This document shows, piece by piece, positions 11,488-22,334 of a DNA stretch of 64,000 nt (positions within the stretch are counted from its first letter, which is position 1; each line of letters starts with the position of its first letter). This stretch comes from Bathynomus jamesi (lineage: Eukaryota; Arthropoda; Malacostraca; Isopoda; Cirolanidae). A program made the translations under genes and the position numbers. The notes beneath the pieces are model-generated. The model searched no databases. It was not told the origin of the DNA and saw only the letters and a program-made list of their open reading frames with translations. The stretch is taken from assembly GCA_023014485.1 (NCBI GenBank), contig JAJOZX010000876.1:667001-731000 (forward strand), read 5' to 3'.

Positions 11488-11696
11488 AAAATATCTTCCC
11501 TGCGTAGTCAGTGTTTGACTTCGTAGATTACATATTTTGCAATGTTATATTCGTACGCTGTTTAGCTTGTTTCACCTTCACGCTCCTCTGAATATCACAT
11601 TCTGATGTATACTTACTTTAGGTGTTAACTTTCCTCACACATTCATGCGAATGTGTGAAGAACATTCACATACTTTTAGCTGTTATGGGTTAAATG
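11488..11696. other. unassigned spacer
   Basis: Nothing recognised. Confidence 0.4.
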
Positions 11697-11893
11697 TTAG
11701 CATCCGTATCTCGGTGGGTAACACCACTTCCCTATAAGAGAAGTGAAGAAAGACACTGAGGTCGGGGGTTCGAATCCCGATGACGTTTGTAATAATAATA
11801 CTATAGAGGAGATAGAGCAATGAGCCGTATTTGTTGCCTGAGCGCTGTGCCATTTTTGGCTTTTCTGAATGTTTAGTATTATTATTATTAAAA
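11697..11893 (+). repeat. tRNA-derived SINE, copy 2
   Basis: A-box-like TATCTCGGTGGGTAAC and canonical B-box GGTTCGAATCC. The body TTGTTGCCTGAGCGCTGTGC and a (TTA)n tail match copy 1 at 10332-10530. Confidence 0.88.
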
Positions 11894-12647
11894 TTCTTTT
11901 CTTACCCAAAATTTGCCTGTTCTTCTCAATGTTAATAATGCAGCGTAACAGTTACACGTGACTTACCGAGAGAAGCAAAACCTTGATTCACTTTTACTGT
12001 TTAAATATATTTATCTGTCAAAATTTCCTCATTTTTAATAACAAACTCAGCACAACCTAACTTAAAAACTTTTGCATATATAGATTGTGATTTTCTATGA
12101 CGTCACGTGTCACGTGACTGGTATTGTAAAGGGGAAGGAAGAGTGCTGTTGCGAGAGAAAATTAGGGGAAATGAGGGTTGTTGCATGCAATGTTGCGATC
12201 TCTCATCGGCCAAAATGCGTCCATATTTCTAACCACAAAAATATTAAAATAAAAGAATAAAGACAGGAAAATCAGGGCCAATAATAAACTTTTTAAAAGA
12301 ATAGCATCTCACGTAAAGACTTAGTCATGTTTAGACTACGATTAAACGTATAAAAATTAATAAGGGGTTCCATAATAATGAGGTCCATTTCTGAAATCCC
12401 TTGGCCGGTACTATAAATGCGGATTGGATCTCACACTGAGTGGTGCGGAAGGGGAGCATGAGAGTGATCTCCAATCACGGAGTTAGATTTGTTTTAAAGA
12501 TTACTCTGTATGGACAGATTTACCGACGTGTTCATAATTACGTGACCTCAAATGTCGTCTTGGTTTTTCCAGTATGCGATTCGAAAGCGTGGTTATATTC
12601 GCATTTCTAAGCTACTGAAGAATTTAATTATGTCGGAACACAAGGTT
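11894..12647. other. spacer with a CRE/E-box cluster
   Basis: At 12098-12116, TGACGTCA overlaps the first of two CACGTG boxes (12104-12109 and 12111-12116). No transcript can be assigned to it. The rest is AT-rich and non-coding as far as I can see. Confidence 0.4.
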
Positions 12648-12938
12648 TTAATTTGGAATATTTTTTTTTTTTAGTGGGGCGTTATGAAGCTTAAATAGAA
12701 CTTTTATTGGCAGTTGTAGATGGAATTCTTTTAAAAGTTTGGTTATTTTATTTCTCAAAGTAAAACTGGCTTGCCTCCAGATAGGAAAGGAAAGGTAGTT
12801 TACATTCATGGAGAAAGTTAATATTTGAGTTCGGAATGGGTTGAGCAACGTATTCAGAGAGGAGCTTATAGAGGAATTAATAAGTTTAATCGGGTATTCA
12901 TTTTCCTGTAAGAAATTTCGAAGCAATTTCAGTTCCAA
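12648..12938 (-). pseudogene. Penelope-like RT C-terminal fragment
   Basis: A 96-residue minus-strand frame reads LRNFLQENEYPIKLI, then NYLSFPIW, then ASFTLRNKITKLLKEFHLQLPIKVLFK. This is the thumb/linker between reverse transcriptase and GIY-YIG in Penelope-like elements (family pattern: L...NGYP..LI, SLPFLG..S..LRN.L..LL.EFYPQ..I+..FK). The same order is visible at 34.1-33.8 kb. The frame ends in a poly-T stretch before any GIY-YIG domain, so this is a short fragment. Confidence 0.75.
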
Positions 12939-13084
12939 AAGAAGAAAATAAGCGAAACATTTTTTTCTAGTTTCTAGTGACTAAAATTAAGATTAAATAT
13001 TTTTGAAGAAATTAGTGTTGTAGACTGAACTGCTGAGCGGTGAAGGATGATTTACAGACAGTACATGTGCTGTGGTGTTAAAGT
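12939..13084. other. short spacer
   Basis: Nothing recognised. Confidence 0.4.
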
Positions 13085-13530
13085 TATTTTCGTTTTTTAT
13101 AATAACATGTTCTCCAATTGTTATATAAAGAAAAGACATATAAGTGCGGAGTATAGACCAATACAACCCATAAAATGAAGGAGCTCAAGTTTAGTAAATA
13201 CTATACCTTCTAAACTGCCACAATTTGAGGTATTATGAAATGAAAATCGGTAGCCAGAGGGTAACCTTGGTTGGTTTAGCATCTGCCCGAGTTGTTCATT
13301 CTGAAGAAGATCAAGCTTGTCACTCCACCTTAGACCTACAGTTTAACGTGGAATCCGAACCACGCCCCAACAGCAGCCCAGCATCTTAACCACTAGGCTA
13401 CCCAGGGAACCATTTATTTTACCAACCAATTTTTTTATTGTGTGGAAGGATGAACAGCTGGGTTTGCTGCGCGCTGCCTGCCGTCACCGGGTCTCGATCC
13501 CGGGGCCGATGGATTCGTGGTTAGTGACGC

Positions 13531-14090
13531 GGATCTTTTAAACTATTTCCCCTCCAACATACTCTTTTCAACAATCACCACCCCAATGTTGATATTTTCA
13601 ACTATATCCCCCCCAAAGTTTAAACTCTGCAAATTAACCAAAATAAGATAAGAAAACAATAACAACAAATTTATTATTTATTGCAAATATATAATAACGA
13701 GAGAACCATTATTTACATAGGATAAAATTTGAATGCCCCGTTAGGTCAACTCTACGCCCTTGACGATTGGTTAGGTTTAGTCGTGATATTTTCGTTAAAA
13801 CTAACGAAAATATCACGACTAAACTTAACCAATCGTCAAGGGCGTACAGTTGACCTAACTGGGCATTCAAATTTTATTCTATGTAAATAATAGTTCTCTA
13901 TAAACCTGAAATATGATAGAATATAATAGAATTTTCAAGATATGCATCTATATACTGTACATATCTTAAAAATTCTATTATGTAAATAAGAAAAGTAAAA
14001 CCTGTTAAATTATCTCCCCCCCTAATATTGACCTTTTAAACTATGCCCCCCCTCTCTGAAGCTGGGGGGGGGGAATAGTTTAAAAGATCC
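13531..14090. mobile_element. 560-bp MITE with 8-bp TSD
   Basis: Terminal inverted repeats GGATCTTTTAAACTATTTCC (left) and GGATCTTTTAAACTATTCCC (right, inverted). Flanking direct repeats are AGTGACGC (13523-13530) and AGCGACGC (14091-14098), both matching the SINE target. A 9-bp duplication with two mismatches is also possible. C-rich subterminal blocks repeat the CTAT..CCCCCC motif. Non-coding; its centre is the palindrome at 13698-13900. Confidence 0.85.
13698..13900. repeat. fold-back palindrome inside the MITE
   Basis: Arms 13698-13796 and 13801-13900 with almost no loop. Words: ATTTACATAGGATAAAATTT, GTCAACTCTACGCCCTTGAC, GTCGTGATATTTTCGTT and their mirrors. Carries the fold-back core found at 7.7, 8.2 and 29.5 kb. 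Confidence 0.9.
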
Positions 14091-14335
14091 AGCGACGCTA
14101 ACCACTACACCAATGACAACTAAGTATTTTTTTAGCTACATAACTTTCCGCCAGACATGAATGTAACTAAAATATTACCTAGTTGTCGGTTACTGACTAC
14201 TGACTACTGATTTTCAATTCATAATACCTCAAATTGTGGCAGTTTAGAAGGTATAGTATTTATTTAACTTTAACTATTTCATTTTATGGGTTGTATTGAG
14301 CTTGTACTCAGCGCTTGTATGTCTTTTTCATTATA

Positions 14336-14511
14336 CAAGGTGGGCAAAAAGACAGGACATCCCCTCAAAATATTTGCGTATCTAATTTTTTGTATTTTAG
14401 TGTTTTTTTCTTTTGTTAAATTAAAAATTAAATTAAATGTTAAAAATGTTAATATGTAATAAATTCTTTCTTTCGTGTACACTATCTTATTTTGAGGAGG
14501 TGCCCACCCTG
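14336..14511. mobile_element. 176-bp mariner-type MITE
   Basis: Ends CAAGGTGGGCA and (inverted) CAGGGTGGGCA, followed inward by CCTCAAAATA on both sides. TA dinucleotides flank both ends. Confidence 0.75.
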
Positions 14512-14522
14512 TATAATAATAG

Positions 14523-14747
14523 CATACTTACCAACATTTTGAAAAGCAAAAGCGGTAGGATTTGTAATCAATGGCAGGGAAGTCCGGGCGCATGCTCCCC
14601 CCAGGGGAAATTTTTGAAAATCTAGCCTGAAAGGATGCACTCTAGTGCATTCTGAGCATAAAAGGTTTGATATTATTTGCATGTAGACGGTAAAATAGCT
14701 TTCAAATCTGTAGCCTACCGCCTAAATCGGTAGAGTTGGCAACTATG
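14523..14747. mobile_element. 225-bp MITE, CATASTTRCCAAC ends
   Basis: Left CATACTTACCAAC, right (inverted) CATAGTTGCCAAC, both followed inward by GCGGTAG. Non-coding. It lies 11 bp from the previous MITE. Confidence 0.7.
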
Positions 14748-14790
14748 TAATTGGAGAACATCATGTTATTCCAAGAAACAAAAACAATTT

Positions 14791-15797
14791 TCACATCACA
14801 GTGAATGTAATGTAAACTAGCCTTCACACACTCGACAGCTCAATTCACTTCATTCATTTCTTTAAAAGTATGTAATCTTAACTTTAGTCACAAGAAACTA
14901 CAAACTCAATTAAAACCATTAGTAGTTTAAAATTCTGTCTTCAGTCTACTAATCTGCTAATCCCATCCCGTACAAGAATCACTAAAGTTAAGTGTTGTAT
15001 TTTGGAGTGACATACCGATAATTCCTCTCATATTGTGATTGGAGATAGTAAGTCTTCTGGAATATCAAATTATCTCCCTTACTGGTTCTTCCTAATTCTT
15101 TTCTTCAGCGGTATATGTCTTACCAGCGATCAGCTATTAAGCTTGGAAGTTGCATTTATTAACTTTATTTTGCATGAGCTGCAGTAATAATAATAATGGT
15201 AATAATAATAATATTAATTGTAATAAATCGAACATACACATAATTAATTCCTCAATTCCTTTTCAACGTGTGAACAAATTTTCCTGCGGAAACATTAAGA
15301 AGACTTCTTCTCCAGAATTTGTAATCCAGTGACGTTTTCACAATTATTTTAAAGTTTAAACACAGGAAACGCTGCAAGAATTTCAATGAAACTTCATCAA
15401 TTCGGCACTTGATGCTTTCGAAAGAAGTTAAATTGTTAAGAATGACTGACTTTTCCTGAGCTGACAACAGTGCTTGAACGTCACTTAAAAGCGTGGAAAC
15501 GTGCGTAGGTAATGAGAATATTAAAAATACTAACGAATAATGAAGATACTTCAAACAGTGAAGATATTCTTAAGTGAGGACCATTACTTAAGTACGTCAC
15601 GAAATTACAGTTGTCCAATTGCACAACTGTAAAGTTGTACAAAGTACAATAACATAACATAAAGTTGAGAGTTTAAGTAAATGTAATTAACCAGTCGTGC
15701 GTAAATAGAGATCCGGGATTTATAATTTTTTAATTTGTTTAAAAACATTTTTAGTAATTTCTCAAATGTTTCCGAAGACTTTCAGTTTAAAAAAAAG

Positions 15798-15800
<3 letters not shown>
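14791..15800. other. AT-rich spacer
   Basis: Includes an (AAT)n-like stretch at about 15186-15230. A 100-residue minus frame at 15252-15554 has no recognisable domain; I do not call it. Confidence 0.45.
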
Positions 15801-15851
<51 letters not shown>

Positions 15852-15863
15852 TATATATATATA
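15801..15863. repeat. (TA)n microsatellite
   Basis: Long TA array with one CAG interruption. Confidence 0.97.
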
Positions 15864-15864
15864 T

Positions 15865-16305
15865 TAGTTTAAATTCCTTTTTTTATTAGTGTTTTACAGT
15901 GTTTCTTAATTGATATTTATACCTCTTCTTTCTTTCTTCTTATTATTATCTTATTTTTTTGCCCTTTTCAAACTTAGTTTTTGGTCACAGTGCGAACAAT
16001 CATTTAAAAGCAAATATCGATCAATTGCATTGTATTATTACTACAAACTATAAGAATCAGTGAAATAAATACTGAAGAAATAAATTCGCCAAAAAATTAC
16101 ATAATTCAAATTACAAAAAAGGAAACAAAAGAAATTCTAAATAATAATAATAAAGGAAATGAATAAAATAAGAAACTGTGACCAAAAAAACTAAGTTTGA
16201 AAAGGGCAAAAAAATAAGATAATAATAAGAAGAAGAAAGAAAGAAGAGGTATAAATATCAATTAAGAAACACTGTAAAACACTAATAAAAAAAGGAATTT
16301 AAACT
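15865..16305. repeat. long hairpin, about 125-bp near-perfect arms
   Basis: Left arm 15865-15989 and right arm 16177-16305 mirror each other: TTTAAATTCCTTTTTTTATT, GTGTTTTACAGTGTTTCTTA, ATTGATATTTATACCTCTTC, GCCCTTTTCAAACTTAGTTT. The loop is about 187 bp. No coding content. If transcribed it would form long dsRNA. Confidence 0.92.
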
Positions 16306-17245
16306 ATAGTGAATATACTAAAAAAGGTTTGGAGGAAAGGAGATTTGGTATATAAAAAAAATCGACTAACTTCAGTTCGGGGACTGGAGTAATGGGGGAT
16401 ACCTGTTAAACATTGGGGGGGGGGAGGGGAGAGAGAAGGAGGAGTTTCCCTCTCCGCAACAAAGCAAGTTAAGGTCCCCAAACAAGCCAAGTTTATGTAG
16501 GATTTTATGGTCCGTTTGCAACTAATTCCATCGGAATCTCTAATTTATTCACACTAGAGGGAGATATCCAAGTAGAAGCGAAGGAAATGACAAACTAAGC
16601 AGGGAACGAGAAAAAATTTCGAGAGAAGAAGATAAAGAGAGAGAGAGGAGAAAACAATTGTACGAAGAAGAATGGACGAGAGAAGAACAGAGACAAGAAT
16701 GGAAGAGAGGGGGGGGGGGGTCGTAAATATTGAATAAAAAGAGAGAGAAAGAAAAAAAAAGAGGCTAATTTGTACCAATCGCATAAGAAGGAACGAATGA
16801 GAAATAAAGCCTGAAACAATTATTATATTAAATACGAAATAGGGTACAGAAAATAATGAATTTATCCAAATAGAAAAATTTGGGAAAAAAATTCTAAACC
16901 AAATTATTAAAAACAACTTTGAACATTTTTGAATTTGCATAAATTTGGAATCCAATATACGTTTCATAACACGTAATATTAAGATGAAGTTTAAAGCGTG
17001 TTGATATGAACATTATATACGGTTTAATTAAGCAGGTTTTACTTTTAGAATAGTGAAGATTTATAAGATGTGCTCCAAGATGATTAATATATATTAATCT
17101 GATGTATAATTTAATCATATTTCTATTTAATTGAGTCATATTTCGATTTCAAAAATTTAATCATATTTCTATTTCAAAAAAGGCTCTTCAGTGAAATAAC
17201 CAAAATATTTTGCATAATATCATAAAATGTAAATTATATATAATG
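16306..17245. other. purine-rich spacer with poly-G tracts
   Basis: G runs near 16415 and 16709 and GA-rich sequence explain the long open minus-strand frames here (16554-16967), which are compositional artefacts. No gene supported. Confidence 0.5.
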
Positions 17246-17249
17246 TAAT

Positions 17250-17330
17250 GGTGGGTTGTTTAATCTCCTTCGCAACATCTAAGGTCATATGATGGAGGGG
17301 ACCTACACCGTTACGTGTAATTTTTTCAAA
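17250..17330 (+). repeat. dispersed 75-bp repeat, copy 2
   Basis: GGTTGTTTAATCTCCTTCGC, AACATCTAAGGTCATATGAT, GGAGGGGACCTACACC. Best-kept plus-strand copy. Confidence 0.75.
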
Positions 17331-17961
17331 CGTCATTGGACACGTTTTAATCTATTATTAAGCTGAAATGCAAAAGAGCAATGCTTCTAGTATTATGGCT
17401 AAACCAATGACGTCGCGTTGAGTGTTCATATAAAGGTATAAGGGATTACGTACACCAAAAGAGTACTTAGAATTGCAGCTGCAGCAGCAGCAGCGAGCGG
17501 CGCGTGAAAGCTTCATGAAACAAAGTGACGAAGCGGCCATAAATATGAGACCTTCTATCCTAAATAAGATAAAGTACGGTAAATAGTGTATATGAGGTCA
17601 CATTTATTCTCTGAGCATGTTCGCAAATTTGGTAATTTGCTTTTGTGAAACTATTATAATGCCATCTATTTTGAGACCTTGAAAATTGAGTTTAAAGTTA
17701 CGAAGCATCTCGTTTGTTCCATTAGAATTGAAGAAAAAATCTATGAATTAATTTTAGCCTTTGTAGTGAATGCTGCGGACCTCTCTCCAGCGTATTTTCA
17801 AATTCTTATTCATTTTGCTATGTAATAAAAATAGTTTTGACGGAGGATTCATAGATTTTGTGTCTGTCATATTCTATGAAAACTCTGAAACGCAAATATT
17901 TTAAGGGAAAGTCAAAACCATTTAATATATGTATGATACCTTCGCTCGAGAAGAAAACCAC

Positions 17962-17993
<32 letters not shown>

Positions 17994-18336
17994 TTTATGA
18001 TAATTTTTAAGGCAAATTTCAAAAACCTTCGCAGTCACGAATCATATAAAATTTGTGTACACATTCTTTGATCGAAGATAACTCAGTAAATCAGTACCAT
18101 CATATGTAAAGCTAAAAGAAAAATTATACAGAAAAAACGCATTTATTTCTCTTTGATGAATTTCATGGTTTCACCTCTGTATTAAATTTTTCTACAAGAT
18201 CATAGAAAAGATATGTTAATTTAACATTTCGATTGCGGTAATACAGCATCGTAAGTCAATTATGCAAAAATCAAAATTTCTTAGCGCGCGCATCTTAAAA
18301 CTAACGTTTAAGATAGTAATCCCCAAGTAACAGCAT
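17331..18336. other. AT-rich spacer
   Basis: A short GCAGCA run at 17477-17493 and a (CA)n array at about 17963-17992. No gene or RNA recognised. Confidence 0.45.
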
Positions 18337-18386
18337 TCTCTCTCTCTCTCTCTCTCTACATATACGAGAGAGAGAGAGAGAGAGCG
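18337..18386. repeat. (TC)n / (GA)n palindromic microsatellite
   Basis: A TC array and a GA array separated by TACATATAC, so the whole can fold into a hairpin. Confidence 0.95.
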
Positions 18387-18940
18387 CGCTAATTTTATTT
18401 AGTGAGTAAGAATGAAATTGTTATGTATGACTAGATATCTTCTTACAAAGGAGAATGAGCCTTTCGAAAGAAAGAAAGGTACAAGGAGAGTAAGTAAGTA
18501 AGTAAGTAAGAAAGAGACCTTGTAAAATTCGAGTTTAATCTGTGCTTAGACGCGTAACGTCCATGTACAGTTTGGCTTAATTATTCTTTTTTAATTTAGA
18601 CACAAATGAGTTTATTTTGGGGACAAAATAAAGCTAATTTAATAAGGTTCGTTCAAAATTTAATAAGGTTCGTTCAAAAGAATTATTAAGTAAAGTTAAA
18701 AAAAATATTTGTTTGTTTCTTGATAAACAAATCTCATTTTCTTAAGTTATAAAAGACAAAATTTCATTTTACCCTTTCGTTGTCACTACATTTATTCCGT
18801 TATACGTTACACCTTTCGTTCCGTTCATTCGTTGCGATGGTTCACGAGCATCGTAAGAGACGTAAGTATTAAGCACTTTGCAGTATTATTCCTTAATTAA
18901 GGTATAGAATAATTACAGTGTCGCCAAGGAGCTGGACGTA
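18387..18940. other. spacer
   Basis: (GTAA)n at about 18489-18511; a direct 20-bp repeat of the AATTTAATAAGGTTCGTTCA kind at 18637-18677. No gene. Confidence 0.45.
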
Positions 18941-19165
18941 GTGAAAGCTCTTATATATTGTTATTTACTGTTCCGAACAGTAAACAAAGACATTTGTTTT
19001 ACTAACGGTGAAGAAGTTAAGGCTTATTTTATAGACCTCTTCAAAGAGAATTATTTTATTCATATTAAAGTATCATGTATGTACAGTTACTTAGTGAAAT
19101 TGATAGACATTTGCTTATTATGGGAAGTTTTGCAAGTCGAAGAACTTTTGACTGGAGTCGAATAG
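18941..19165 (+). pseudogene. possible mariner transposase C-terminal relic
   Basis: A plus-strand frame contains LLFRTVNKDICFTNGEEVKA followed by YFIDLFKENYFIHI and, further on, VKLIDICLLWEVLQVE. Classic mariner enzymes end with an LFR....L....F.sGEEVK.Y...FF..K...F...GI.KL..RW..V...G pattern, and the order and spacing fit. The upstream catalytic blocks are absent. Alternative: chance similarity in a short frame. No terminal repeats were found. Confidence 0.4.
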
Positions 19166-20765
19166 ATCTTAGGCTTGAAAATGACGGTCATTTCGATTTG
19201 GGTCATGGGAAGGTTAATTGAGCTGTGTATGGTGCAGCTGTATGCTCTATTTCAAGTGGAAAGCTCACAAAGAACCCCTTCTCCTAAATGACATAAATTG
19301 GCTTTCTTTTGTAGTCTTCCGACGAGATTAAAATTTCTGAAAAAAAAGTCTTAATTCATGTTTTCCTCGAATTTTTTTTTTTTTTTGTGCACAGATTTTA
19401 ATAATTTATGTAAATCATCTCAGGTGAAAGGTTAAATTCTTGATTATGGAAACGTTAGAGTTGTCCTTTTCGAAGAATTTACATTTCTAAACTAATTTTT
19501 AGTCTAGACGTTATCAGGCGGATGTAAACCTTGATCAGCTGAGGCTACATTATACACGCAGGACCTAAATAAACTCTTTAATGCCCATGGGTCTTTTCGC
19601 CGATTGAATAAAACTGTTTGGTGTAAACCAGAACAAACTCGCTAATGTGCCGCCGGGCGATCGAGGGTTAAGCACCTTTTCTAACATACAAAATGAAAAG
19701 TACCATTTCTAAATCTTCTTTGTGTTTCACAACTGTCATCGCATGAAAAAGAAAATATAGCAAGAAACATTTAAAATATACAAAGTCTCTCGAATAATTT
19801 TACATTATAATTAAAATTATCTTTCCATTCCGTGTTTTTGCCCTCTTCCTTCAAAGTTTGAAACTTCTACTACATTGCGAACATATAAATCCTTTCCAAT
19901 GTAAAATTCATGTCGATGCGAAGGCGCTGTAAAATGACACGATGATTACAACTGTATGAACCATTGTACGCAATGCTATTCTTGGCATGTTACACGTCGA
20001 AAGGTTTCGACTTTAAAATTAATAGGATAATGCAGATGCAAGGAAAATCAAATGAAAGAATATTATGACGGATGAAGAAGAGACGTAACGTAAAAAGAAA
20101 TGACGGTGATGAAAATTAAAGATAGACGAGGAAGGACAGACAAAAAAGGAGTTATTGAAACTTCTTCCGCTTCACCTGAATGAATTTTTCTCAACTTTGA
20201 GAAGAATTTTCGAGTTTCGAAATCGCGACGGAGGCATTCCCCATCTCCCGAGAGCGCAGAGCCCCTTTATGAAGGTCTTCGTCGCATGGGGGAGAGGGGA
20301 AGGGTTGTTAAGGGGAAAAAAAGTGAGGGCAAGCAAACGAGAGTGAGAAGGAAGGAAGGATAATGGATAGACACTGAGAGGAATTGCGAGAAAAGAACGT
20401 TGAAAAGGAATCAAAGAAAAAGCGAGGGACCGAAAGGAAAAGGTGGGTAGGAGTAGGGGTGCGAACTGAAGAAAGAAAAGCAAAACAAAAAAGTAAATAA
20501 AGAAGGCACGAGGGAAGCGCGGGTGCAGAACCAAAGGAAATAAGTGAAGCATCAAGTAAAAAGGGGAAATATTAGAAAATGAAGAATGAAAAGCAAACAC
20601 AAAACAAAAGCAAACCGAGTAATGAATAGAGTATAAAAGGAATGAAGAGTACAAGGAGAAAGGGCAGCGGGGCATGAGAAAAGGCTCATTGAAAGCAGAA
20701 ACGAAAACTCTCGTAAGAAGGGGAAAATATGAAAACACAAACTAAGAGTCAACAGGGAAAAGTGA
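19166..20765. other. spacer; GA-rich from about 20300
   Basis: Purine-rich plus strand at 20300-20760 gives a long open minus frame (20172-20738) with phenylalanine/serine/leucine bias only. I see no domain and reject it as a gene. Nothing else supported. Confidence 0.45.
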
Positions 20766-20766
20766 A

Positions 20767-20804
<38 letters not shown>

Positions 20805-20816
20805 TTTTTTTTTTTA
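20766..20816. repeat. (CA)n(TA)n(T)n compound microsatellite
   Basis: CA units, then TA units, then a T run. Confidence 0.97.
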
Positions 20817-20820
20817 TTGG

Positions 20821-20875
20821 GATGTTTAGCTTCCTTCGTAATATCTAAGGTCATATGACGGAGGGGATATCCATG
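20821..20875 (+). repeat. dispersed 75-bp repeat, copy 3
   Basis: TTAGCTTCCTTCGTAATATC followed by TAAGGTCATATGACGGAGGG. It starts directly after a T run, as a retroposon end might. Confidence 0.7.
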
Positions 20876-21894
20876 ATTCCTGCCATTTATCCTCTAAGAG
20901 TCCAAGCTATGGAATTCTTGGTACGAAAACGTCTGTCTGTAACCCCACTTAACTCCGACATTACTGTATTATTTCTAATCAATTGTATATATTTCTATCC
21001 TTAGTATGTGAACTGGCATTGTATTAATAATATTTGTCATATGGACTATAGTCTGCCAATAAACCTTTTCATTTTCATATAGGCAAAATTTAAAAGTAAA
21101 CAACATAGGACAACAAAGCAATTAAGTAGAACTCAATATTAAAACTCTAATTGTCCTGCATCACATGCAGAACAATTATATTCCTGATAAAAAATGTAAA
21201 AAACAACACACACACACACACGCAGAATATAATAAAATATATATATATTTATTTATTTATTTTATTTACTTACTTATTTATTTATACAAAGAAAAATGAA
21301 TTTACATATTCAATTTTCATAAACTTTTATCATGTCTGTCAATAAAATATTTGAAAAAAATCATGAAATAATAGTCGATGAATTGTAGAACAAATACGTT
21401 AATAATATTATAACTTTCATGGTACAGAATTTCATCGAGTTCCATCAGTAAAAGTTTGGTATCGCTTCTGAGTCGATACAGTGACACTATAAAGGTAAGT
21501 GATCGAAATAAGCGCTTAGAAAGTTATTTAAAATCAAACTGACATTACCTTTATTAACTTTAAAACACATTCGTTCAGAACTTGAGACATTTTAAGAATC
21601 TACCGTGGTTCGCACTTCTATGCACACATCGTTGAGCATAGGTCAAATCCAAGCGTTTGGAAGGAATCAACAGTTTCAACAGTTACTGGGTAAATGTTAC
21701 CCTCTGCGCGAATTCATCCTTCGCTGATACGGATATACAGAGCGGATGTACAGAGCGGAGGACCAATTTTCCATTTGTTCCTGAGAAGACTTCTCAAGAA
21801 GATCTTAATTTTAGTCCACGACACTGGAACCAATTCGACTGCAGCCAATGAGAGTGCATGGTGTCTTGAGGGTGCACCGTTTTATTTTTTGCTT
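20876..21894. other. AT-rich spacer
   Basis: (CA)n near 21207-21221 and (TTTA)n near 21245-21285. Short plus frames at 21657-21897 show no domain. Confidence 0.45.
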
Positions 21895-21975
21895 TGATGT
21901 AGTTGTATAGCTTCCTTCGGAACATATAAGGTCATGTGACGGAAGAGACCTACAGCTTGACGTGGGATCCGTAAA
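21895..21975 (+). repeat. dispersed 75-bp repeat, copy 4
   Basis: TATAGCTTCCTTCGGAACAT, ATAAGGTCATGTGACGGA, GAGACCTACAGCTTGACGTG. Slightly diverged. Confidence 0.7.
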
Positions 21976-22334
21976 AACAATTAAATATAGGAAATCAAAT
22001 TTAGAAGCAAGTAAATTTATAACAATTCTCTTGCAAAAGCGGTACCCAGACACAAGTTCAGAGTTCTCTTCAGAATTAAAGACGATTTGGTTTTGTACTC
22101 GTATAAACCTTCTACACTGGATTTATACGCCCCAGAAAGCAAAATATACTGTTTTTCTCCCCAATGACAGTAGCAGAATATTGGAAACCGAGATTAATAT
22201 ACAGAGGGTTGACAAAAGTAAGTAAACGCTGCGATGATTCTACTCAAGAACAAGTGGCAAAACTCATCAATGGAATGCCAGAACATGTGTCAGCTTTATA
22301 TAATACAAAGGGGAAAGCAACATGATTCTAAATA

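Larger units (their letters stand above)
13262..14122 (-). repeat. dimeric tRNA-like SINE, interrupted
   Basis: In reverse complement, monomer 1 has an A-box-like GTAGTGGTTAGCG (in the 14091-14122 remnant) and B-box GGGATCGAGACCC. Monomer 2 has A-box TAGCCTAGTGGTTAAG and B-box GGTTCGGATTCC. The 3' body includes CACGTTAAACTGTAGG, TCTAAGGTGGAGTGACAAGC. The same SINE is intact on the plus strand at 26228-26530. The 560-bp MITE at 13531-14090 splits it. Confidence 0.85.
13085..14790. mobile_element. outer inverted-repeat element hosting a nest
   Basis: The left arm 13085-13250 (AACATGTTCTCCAATTG, ATACAACCCATAAAATGAA, CTAAACTGCCACAATTTGAG) is mirrored on the right. The right copy is split into 14217-14330 and 14748-14790 by two small elements. 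Inside lie a dimeric SINE and, in it, a 560-bp MITE. The outer element itself shows no coding sequence. Confidence 0.75.

Noticed and set aside
16554..16967. 137-codon minus frame, Phe/Leu/Ser-rich
   Set aside because: Product of a GA-rich strand with poly-G tracts; compositional, no domain.
20172..20738. 188-codon minus frame resembling a membrane protein
   Set aside because: Entirely explained by purine-rich low-complexity sequence on the plus strand; the hydrophobic bias follows from TTT/CTT/TCC codons.
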